Part shown: one piece after another, positions 1 through 6,233 of the stretch
Layout of the letters: each line of letters begins with the position of its first letter
How positions within the stretch are numbered: the stretch's first letter is position 1
NCBI GenBank assembly: GCA_020058965.1
Contig: JAGVCY010000121.1
Coordinates: forward strand, 1 to 6,233
Direction of reading: 5' to 3'
Length of the DNA: 6,233 nt
Source of the DNA: Candidatus Omnitrophota bacterium
GTDB lineage: Bacteria; Omnitrophota; Gorgyraeia; 2-02-FULL-51-18; JAGOUK01
Notes under the pieces: generated by a model
Databases searched by the model: none
What the model was told of the DNA's origin: nothing
What the model saw: only the letters and a program-made list of their open reading frames with translations
Position numbers and translations under genes: made by a program

Positions 1-428
1 CGATAAGGCACCACAAACTCGTCAGCATGATTATCGTAATAGGTCTTCAGATCCGCATCCGTCACATCGAGTTTTTTATCAATTTCCTGGCTCAAAAACT
101 TGGTGACCAGGATGCGGTTGCGGGCTTGAAGCACCAGATCCTGCACATCCGTCAAATGCTGTATCCCCGCCGCTTCCGCCTGCTGAAGCAGCAAGCGCTC
201 GGTCACAAAACTGTCCAACAATTCGCTTCTTTTATCTGCCGCGACGGTTCGAATGCTCGGAGGAAGACTCTGGACCGCTTTCATAAAATCAGCGGTCGTC
301 ACAACGCCGCCGTCATAGCTGGCCAGTGTCTGACCCTTGGCTTCCTGGCGGGTGCAGCCGGTCAAAAAAGAGGTTAAAAAAAGGCCTAAAAAAACTGCGG
401 AATGGAGAGCGATTTTGGGGTGTTTCAT
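1..428 (-). CDS. SurA/PpiC-type lipoprotein, probable peptidyl-prolyl isomerase or chaperone, N-terminal part
   Basis: The gene runs off the low-coordinate edge, so only 142 residues are visible. Residues 1-24 form a lipoprotein signal peptide: K2 and K5, a Phe/Leu-rich core, then a lipobox L-T-G-C with the lipidated Cys at 25. The residue after Cys is Thr, not Asp, which in Lol-type systems favours the outer membrane. Residues 40-142 look like the SurA/PrsA N-terminal chaperone region. They include a helix with RSELLDSFVTERLLLQQAEA, a second helix around QARNRILVTKFLSQEI, and VTDADLKTYYDNHADEF at 122-138, which is characteristic of PpiC/SurA proteins. A parvulin domain would be expected beyond the window but is not seen. 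Its role would be folding of exported proteins. The ATG start lies 8 bases after the stop of the DsbD-like gene. No clear Shine-Dalgarno is visible, so translational coupling is likely. The signal-peptide codons carry T runs of 7, 7 and 6. Confidence 0.85.
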   Translation of the reverse strand, partial: MKHPKIALHSAVFLGLFLTSFLTGCTRQEAKGQTLASYDGGVVTTADFMKAVQSLPPSIRTVAADKRSELLDSFVTERLLLQQAEAAGIQHLTDVQDLVLQARNRILVTKFLSQEIDKKLDVTDADLKTYYDNHADEFVVPY

Positions 429-436
429 GGGTCGGA

Positions 437-1522
437 CTATATCACATTTTCAAGTATCGCGACAAGGTCACGCGCATCGATATAGCCCGTGGAGCGGGAC
501 TCGGTATGTTCCTTGCCTTTGGAGTCAAAAAATAGGAGAGTTGGGATGCCCTGGACGCCGTATTCCTGGGCCAAATCCATGTTTTTCTCATTACCCGCGT
601 CGGTCAGGTCCACCTTGATCCGCTCGAACCGCTCCACCGCCCGCATCGCCCCCGCGTTCCGGTAAGTGGTCGCCTCCATCTCCTGACACGGCAAACACCA
701 GTCCGCATAAAAATCCACCATAACCGGTCGTCCCGATCCCAAAGCCCGTTCAAGGACGGCCGGCGTGTAGTTTTGCCACTCGATCCCTTTCGCGACCTTC
801 GCGCCGGACCGACTCATCGAACTCGCCGAACTCACCGGCTTTTCGGGCAGGATATGCCACGATCCAATCGCCAGCCAAAAATAAAATCCCGCAAAACCCA
901 TCAGAATGACGCCAAAAAACCGATCCACCCACACCATCCACGCCCCCGCCTTCGGCAGCGCCTTGATCCAGTGCGAAAAGGTCCCAAATAGCAAGTACGG
1001 AAATCCCAGTCCAAGCGCCATGACAAAAAACAGCCAGAACCCGTATACAGGATCCCGCCGTTCCGCCACGTGACTCAAGAGGGCGACCACCGGCGGGCCG
1101 ATGCACGGCGCCGCAAAAACGCCGACCAGAAGTCCCGAAATAAAAAGCCCCCCGAGCCCGACCCGCTTCCGCCCCAGCCGCTCCAAAACAAACGCCGGCG
1201 CCTCCACGCGGAATAAGCCGAACATCGACAAAGCCATCGAGAACATCACCGCCGCGATCAGAAGTCTCACCCACGGACTCTGCAAAAGCGCCCCAAAAAA
1301 ACCGCCGGTCAAAGCCGCCGTGACCCCCAGGACGCTGTAAGTCACGGTAATCCCCAGCACATAAAAAAGCGCGGTCACAAAACCTGAGAGCAGTGTTTTG
1401 TTTCCGCTCCGGCTAAAAATCGATACGGTGATCGAGAGCATGGGGTAGACGCAGGGCGTTAGGTTGAGCGCCAACCCGCCCAAAAATATTCCTAAGTAAG
1501 TCAGCGTGTCGTTGGAATTCAA
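437..1522 (-). CDS. dsbD: DsbD/CcdA-like thiol:disulfide interchange protein with C-terminal thioredoxin domain
   Basis: This 361-residue inner-membrane protein is expected to carry electrons from cytoplasmic thioredoxin across the membrane to extracytoplasmic thiol proteins. Residues 5-220 are a hydrophobic DsbD-beta/CcdA transporter domain with several membrane segments. The two expected membrane Cys are present: C24 in LTPCVYPM and C140 in FAAPCIGPP. Residues 222-248 are a Ser-rich linker. Residues 250-361 are a thioredoxin-like gamma domain with the active site WCLPC (C276, C279) and the cis-Pro loop GIPT (P327). The N-terminal periplasmic alpha domain of E. coli DsbD (total about 565 residues) is absent, so the symbol is approximate. 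The start is TTG at 1522. An in-frame TAA, which is the stop of the upstream gene, lies four codons before it, and the next Met (M28) is already inside the first membrane segment. The gene sits 12 bases after the GH57 gene and 8 before the lipoprotein gene, which suggests a shared envelope redox/folding role. Confidence 0.92.
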   Translation of the reverse strand: MNSNDTLTYLGIFLGGLALNLTPCVYPMLSITVSIFSRSGNKTLLSGFVTALFYVLGITVTYSVLGVTAALTGGFFGALLQSPWVRLLIAAVMFSMALSMFGLFRVEAPAFVLERLGRKRVGLGGLFISGLLVGVFAAPCIGPPVVALLSHVAERRDPVYGFWLFFVMALGLGFPYLLFGTFSHWIKALPKAGAWMVWVDRFFGVILMGFAGFYFWLAIGSWHILPEKPVSSASSMSRSGAKVAKGIEWQNYTPAVLERALGSGRPVMVDFYADWCLPCQEMEATTYRNAGAMRAVERFERIKVDLTDAGNEKNMDLAQEYGVQGIPTLLFFDSKGKEHTESRSTGYIDARDLVAILENVI

Positions 1523-1531
1523 CCGGGACTG

Positions 1532-1536
1532 CCTTT
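1532..1536 (-). promoter_or_regulatory. Probable Shine-Dalgarno of the DsbD-like gene
   Basis: The minus strand reads AAAGG with 9 bases to the TTG start at 1522. It overlaps the TAA stop of the GH57 gene. This spacing supports the TTG start, which is the only usual initiation codon between that stop and residue 28, and suggests that translation is coupled to the upstream gene. Confidence 0.45.
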
Positions 1537-4027
1537 AACCGATGATCTTGAGCATTTTTTTGAAGCTGGTCGAAGCGATCTGGAGCTCACCCAGCAATTG
1601 AGTGAGCTGGGCTTCGTATTCGGCGAGATCGTCCGGAACAAGGTCCGGATCGGTGCTCCAGTGCTTGAGCAGCAGAAAAAGCTCTTCCTGAGAGCGGCCC
1701 AGATCGAGCGCCAGACCCATCCGCTTGGACAGCTTGGTGATGTTCAGGCACTCCCCGATCAATTCCTTGTTCGGGTTTTGAACAAATTCACGCATTTTTT
1801 TACCCAGCTCCTTGGACAGGAGGCGGGCGGTTTCTTTTTTCTGGATCTCAACATTGAGAGAATCGGCCGTTTCCATTAACCGAAATACGGCCGTCGCTTT
1901 TTTAGGACTAAAGCCATGCTTGGCCAGATCACGAATACCGTCCGCGATGCGCTTGTTCAGCGTGTATTCGACGACATACCCGAACTCGATCGGGATCGGC
2001 AGACTGATCGACCGGTAAATTTGGCTCATCCAAAGATTTTCGTCATACAGCTTGAGGTACACATCGCTGACTTTTTCCAGCGTCTCGCGCGTGAGCATGC
2101 GGATCACCTTCAGACGGTCTTCAATGAGCAGATTCTTAAGTCCAAAATAACTTTCACCAAAAAATCCGTCGATCTTACGGAGCAGTTCAAAGATCGGCAG
2201 CAGCTGAAGCGCTTCAAAAAGCTCATGCTCCATGCGCATCAACTCCTCTTCCGATTTGAACGGCATCACCGAGCAACGAAAGTCATACAACCCCGCCTGC
2301 ACAACCACATACATGAAGTCGCCGTCACTGCCGGTGATGCGCGACACGATCTTGACCCGTCCGACATTGAGCGTGGTCGTGCCGAACCGCTCGATCCGGC
2401 GGCTCATCACTTCCAGATCGAAGCAATAAAAGTTCATGTGAGCCCGGCTGGCCTGTTGTTCCTCAAAGATCGAGCCGATGGCAAAATAACTCACGATGTG
2501 ACGCAAGGTCGCCACCGCGGGCCGCGCGAAGCGTTCGTAGACCCCGCGGCCGTTGCCGAGCGCCGGCACATTGGACTGCGCAAGCTCTAATTTTTTTAAA
2601 AATTCTTCTTCCCGATCGACGCCGCTGACCTGCGCCGCCAACTGCAGCACCCGCGCCGCGTATTGCAGGATCTGCGCGGTCTCGATGCCGGAAAGCTCCG
2701 TAAAAAACCAGCCGCAGCTGGTGTACATGAGCATCGCGTTGCGCTGCATTTCCATCAGACGCAGCGCTGCGATCTGCTCGCGGCGGTCGAGCGGCCGCGT
2801 CGTATGCTGCTCCAAAAACGCCTTCTGATTTTTTTTCCGGTCAAAGATCACCTGAATGTACGCGTTCCGCGCCGCCCAAACATCTTTGAAGTATTTGGCG
2901 CCGTGTTCTTCAAACACTCGGACGGATTCGTCGCGAAGCCAATCAAGCGAATCTCTCAGCGGCTTGCGCCAGTGCTGATTCCATTCGTCCGGCCCGCCGC
3001 CCCGGCATCCGCAATGCTCCTTCCAACGGCCCACGCCGTGCGCGCAACTCCAGGAAGTCCCCTCACCGTTGGGACCGGGCTTCAAGCGTGCCTCCCAGAC
3101 AGGGGGATTTTCGGCCAGATATTCCCCATAATTCACCACACGCCATCCGCGGGCGGGCGCTTCGCGGTGTGTGAGATACGCCAGCACGCGGTCGCCGAAG
3201 GACTTGTGATGGCCGTAGGTTTCTCCGTCGGTGGCGGTGTGCAGCAGCTGCGGGCCTTGATAACCGGGCGCGTAGGTGGCGGCGATGCGGTCCGCAAAAA
3301 GCCGGGCATCCGAAAGCGTGTTCTCGAACGCGACGGATTGGGCGATCGCTCCGTCATAAAAAAAGATATCGATGAAGCGGCCGCGGTCGGAGGGTAAAAA
3401 ATACCGATACGGCCGGCGCGGATCGACCGTCCCGCCGGAAACATCCTTCCAATTATGCGAATCCAACGGACGCACGGCTTCGGCCTGATACGGTGACAAA
3501 ATAATGTATCGAACGCCTTCCTCGATCAAAACTTCGAGCGTCTCGGCGTCCACGGCAGTTTCGGGAAGCCAAATCCCCTCCGACACCCGATCGTAAGTGT
3601 GCTTGAAGTCTTCAAGCCCCCACCGGATCTGCGTGACCTTGTCGCGCCGATTGGCCAGCGGCAGGATGATGTGATTGTACGCTTGAGCGATCGCATTGCC
3701 ATGTCCGTTATGCTGTTCAACGCTCTTGCGATCCGCTTCGACGATCCGCCGGAAGGTATCACGGTGCTTTTCACGGATCCACGACATGAGTGTCGGGCCG
3801 ATATTGAAGCTGGTTGTTTCAAAATTATTCACGATATCAATGATGTGCCCGCGCTCGTCGATGACGCGCGCGCGTGAATTGGGCAGGTAGCATTCGTAGT
3901 GGATCCGCTCGTTCCAATCATGGAACGGCGCGGCGCTCTCCTGCCGTTCGACTCCCTCGATCCAGGGATTTTCGCGCGGAGGCTGATAGTAGTGGCCGTG
4001 AATGCAGAGGCAGATATCCCGACTCAT
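1535..4027 (-). CDS. GH57 family alpha-glucan glycosidase-like protein with DUF3536-type C-terminal half
   Basis: This is a complete 830-residue protein with an ATG start and no signal peptide or membrane segment, so it is probably cytoplasmic. The N-terminal half has GH57 signatures in order: HGHYYQPP (H10, H12); GNAIAQAYNHIILPL at 110-124; GIWLPETA with the predicted nucleophile E156; and ATDGETYGHH with the predicted acid/base D267. The retaining chemistry is therefore probably intact. Residues 325-345 hold a Cys/His-rich stretch, SCAHGVGRW then HCGC (C328, H330, H338, C339, C341). MYTSCGWFF follows at 434-442. From about 500 onward the mostly helical sequence resembles DUF3536, which accompanies this GH57 subgroup; the exact boundary is uncertain. 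The substrate of this subgroup is not established to my knowledge. Database names such as alpha-amylase/alpha-mannosidase are generic. Its position 9 bases after glgB suggests it cuts, transfers or rearranges glycogen-type glucan. The start has only a distant GAAGG inside the end of glgB as a possible ribosome site. Confidence 0.93.
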   Translation of the reverse strand: MSRDICLCIHGHYYQPPRENPWIEGVERQESAAPFHDWNERIHYECYLPNSRARVIDERGHIIDIVNNFETTSFNIGPTLMSWIREKHRDTFRRIVEADRKSVEQHNGHGNAIAQAYNHIILPLANRRDKVTQIRWGLEDFKHTYDRVSEGIWLPETAVDAETLEVLIEEGVRYIILSPYQAEAVRPLDSHNWKDVSGGTVDPRRPYRYFLPSDRGRFIDIFFYDGAIAQSVAFENTLSDARLFADRIAATYAPGYQGPQLLHTATDGETYGHHKSFGDRVLAYLTHREAPARGWRVVNYGEYLAENPPVWEARLKPGPNGEGTSWSCAHGVGRWKEHCGCRGGGPDEWNQHWRKPLRDSLDWLRDESVRVFEEHGAKYFKDVWAARNAYIQVIFDRKKNQKAFLEQHTTRPLDRREQIAALRLMEMQRNAMLMYTSCGWFFTELSGIETAQILQYAARVLQLAAQVSGVDREEEFLKKLELAQSNVPALGNGRGVYERFARPAVATLRHIVSYFAIGSIFEEQQASRAHMNFYCFDLEVMSRRIERFGTTTLNVGRVKIVSRITGSDGDFMYVVVQAGLYDFRCSVMPFKSEEELMRMEHELFEALQLLPIFELLRKIDGFFGESYFGLKNLLIEDRLKVIRMLTRETLEKVSDVYLKLYDENLWMSQIYRSISLPIPIEFGYVVEYTLNKRIADGIRDLAKHGFSPKKATAVFRLMETADSLNVEIQKKETARLLSKELGKKMREFVQNPNKELIGECLNITKLSKRMGLALDLGRSQEELFLLLKHWSTDPDLVPDDLAEYEAQLTQLLGELQIASTSFKKMLKIIG

Positions 4028-4036
4028 TGGGTTTTT

Positions 4037-5959
<1,923 letters not shown>

Positions 5960-5973
5960 AATATTTTTAATCT

Positions 5974-6004
5974 TTTAGAAGCGCAGTCTAACAGAAAATG
6001 ACAA
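5974..6004 (-). promoter_or_regulatory. Weak sigma-70-like promoter candidate before glgB
   Basis: The minus strand has TTGTCA (6004-5999), which matches the -35 consensus at five of six positions. After a long 19-base spacer comes TCTAAA (5979-5974), which matches the -10 consensus at four of six. Transcription would then begin only about 8-10 bases before the GTG start, giving a nearly leaderless message, in line with the lack of a clear Shine-Dalgarno. The long spacer makes this tentative. The A/T-rich stretch to 5960 could contain a different -10 element. Confidence 0.25.
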
Positions 6005-6028
6005 TTCCGTCACTTGCTGTGCAGACTC

Positions 6029-6067
6029 CCAAGGGCTGGCCAAGGCGCCCTGCGCCCTGGGCCCTGG
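6029..6067 (-). other. GC-rich potential RNA secondary structure in the intergenic gap
   Basis: In the minus-strand transcript, CCAGGGC (6067-6061) can pair with GCCCTTGG (6036-6029) with one bulged base. Inside, GGCGC (6056-6052) pairs with GCGCC (6048-6044) around an AGG loop. No U tract follows, so it is not a standard intrinsic terminator. It may be a 3' end structure of the upstream gene, or it may simply reflect the local repeat composition. A short direct repeat CCAAGG on the plus strand occurs at 6029-6034 and 6040-6045. Confidence 0.35.
6046..6066. repeat. Three-copy heptamer tandem repeat
   Basis: The plus strand reads CGCCCTG, CGCCCTG, GGCCCTG back to back; the third unit differs at one base. 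It lies in the noncoding gap between the unidentified upstream gene and glgB and contributes to the GC-rich fold described for 6029-6067. Its copy number could vary by slippage, but nothing in the sequence shows a function. Confidence 0.6.
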
Positions 6068-6088
6068 AATAAAAATCACATTTTTATT
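6068..6088. repeat. Perfect A/T inverted repeat over the stop of the upstream gene
   Basis: AATAAAAAT (6068-6076), a CAC centre, then ATTTTTATT (6080-6088) form perfect 9-base arms. In the minus-strand transcript the fold covers the last codons and the UGA stop and ends in UUUUUAUU. This resembles a terminator layout, but the stem has only A-U pairs and would be weak. It could instead be a protein-binding palindrome or chance in A/T-rich sequence. Confidence 0.4.
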
Positions 6089-6233
6089 TGATCGGCTATC
6101 TTCATGGCGTCCATTTCGGCGGGCAGGGCCGTGCGGGCCTGGGGTCCGTTCGCTCCGAGGGCCAAATCGGCCGCCTGACCGACCTGCAGCATCACCGTTT
6201 TTCCGGTTTCTTTGTCCGTGATTTCAACTGATC
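6076..6233 (-). CDS. Unidentified protein, C-terminal 51 residues
   Basis: An open frame enters from the high-coordinate edge and ends at TGA (6078-6076). The visible residues begin SVEITDKETGKTVMLQVGQA and end MKIADQIKM. I do not recognise the family. The first part (VEITDKETGKTVMLQVG) looks like a beta-strand pair with a turn. The middle is Ala/Gly-rich, and the last 12 or so residues could form a short helix. Frame openness, G/C-biased third positions and the same strand as the neighbours support real coding. It is separated from glgB by 116 bases, so it may belong to a different transcript. The start and most of the protein lie outside the window. Confidence 0.6.
   Translation of the reverse strand, partial: SVEITDKETGKTVMLQVGQAADLALGANGPQARTALPAEMDAMKIADQIKM

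Noticed and set aside
27..377. Plus-strand 116-codon open frame at the low-coordinate edge
   Set aside because: The opposite strand encodes a clear lipoprotein signal peptide and SurA-like region over the same bases, so this is an antisense shadow.
750..1274. Minus-strand 174-codon open frame inside the DsbD-like gene
   Set aside because: It is an alternate frame of a gene with all four functional cysteines in the main frame. Its Gly/Ala/Arg-rich product has no domain.
2829..2836. A8 run on the coding strand of the GH57 gene as a programmed frameshift or a break
   Set aside because: The protein reads through in one frame with family-like sequence on both sides, so no frameshift is needed.
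1916..3397. Plus-strand open frames of 224 and 244 codons opposite the GH57 gene
   Set aside because: Both overlap the intact GH57 coding sequence, lack any family signature and have no ribosome site or promoter that stands out.
6068..6088. Strong intrinsic terminator for the upstream gene
   Set aside because: The stem is A/T only and overlaps the stop codon. Kept only as an inverted repeat with low-confidence function.

Overview
The window carries one tightly packed gene cluster on the minus strand, read from high to low coordinates, plus the tail of an unrelated-looking gene. No gene on the plus strand, RNA gene, mobile element or CRISPR array is supported. The DNA is moderately GC-rich with G/C-biased third codon positions, and it has many A/T runs of 7-8 bases. 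The lipoprotein with a SurA-type fold and the DsbD-like membrane protein suggest a diderm (Gram-negative) bacterium. The protein styles fit a deep-branching lineage such as Omnitrophota, Nitrospirota or a former deltaproteobacterial group. That placement is inference; no marker gene is present.

Layout in transcription order: (1) 6233-6076, the last 51 codons of a gene I do not recognise. (2) 6075-5960, a 116-base intergenic stretch with an A/T palindrome, a GC-rich hairpin region, a three-copy heptamer repeat and a weak promoter candidate. (3) 5959-4037, glgB, a complete GH13 glycogen branching enzyme starting at GTG. (4) 4027-1535, a complete 830-residue GH57 glycosidase-like protein with a DUF3536-type C-terminal half. 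(5) 1522-437, a short DsbD/CcdA-like thiol:disulfide transporter with a C-terminal thioredoxin domain, starting at TTG. (6) 428-1, the N-terminal 142 residues of a lipoprotein of the SurA/PpiC (peptidyl-prolyl isomerase/chaperone) type, cut off by the window edge.

Gaps between genes 3 to 6 are 9, 12 and 8 bases, so they are probably one operon. The first two genes act on cytoplasmic alpha-1,4/1,6-glucan (glycogen). The last two belong to the cell envelope: reducing power is moved across the inner membrane, and extracytoplasmic proteins are folded. Why a storage-glucan pair sits with an envelope-folding pair is the most open question here. The GH57 protein has a Cys/His-rich stretch, but it has no signal peptide, so a direct redox link to the DsbD-like protein is not demonstrated.
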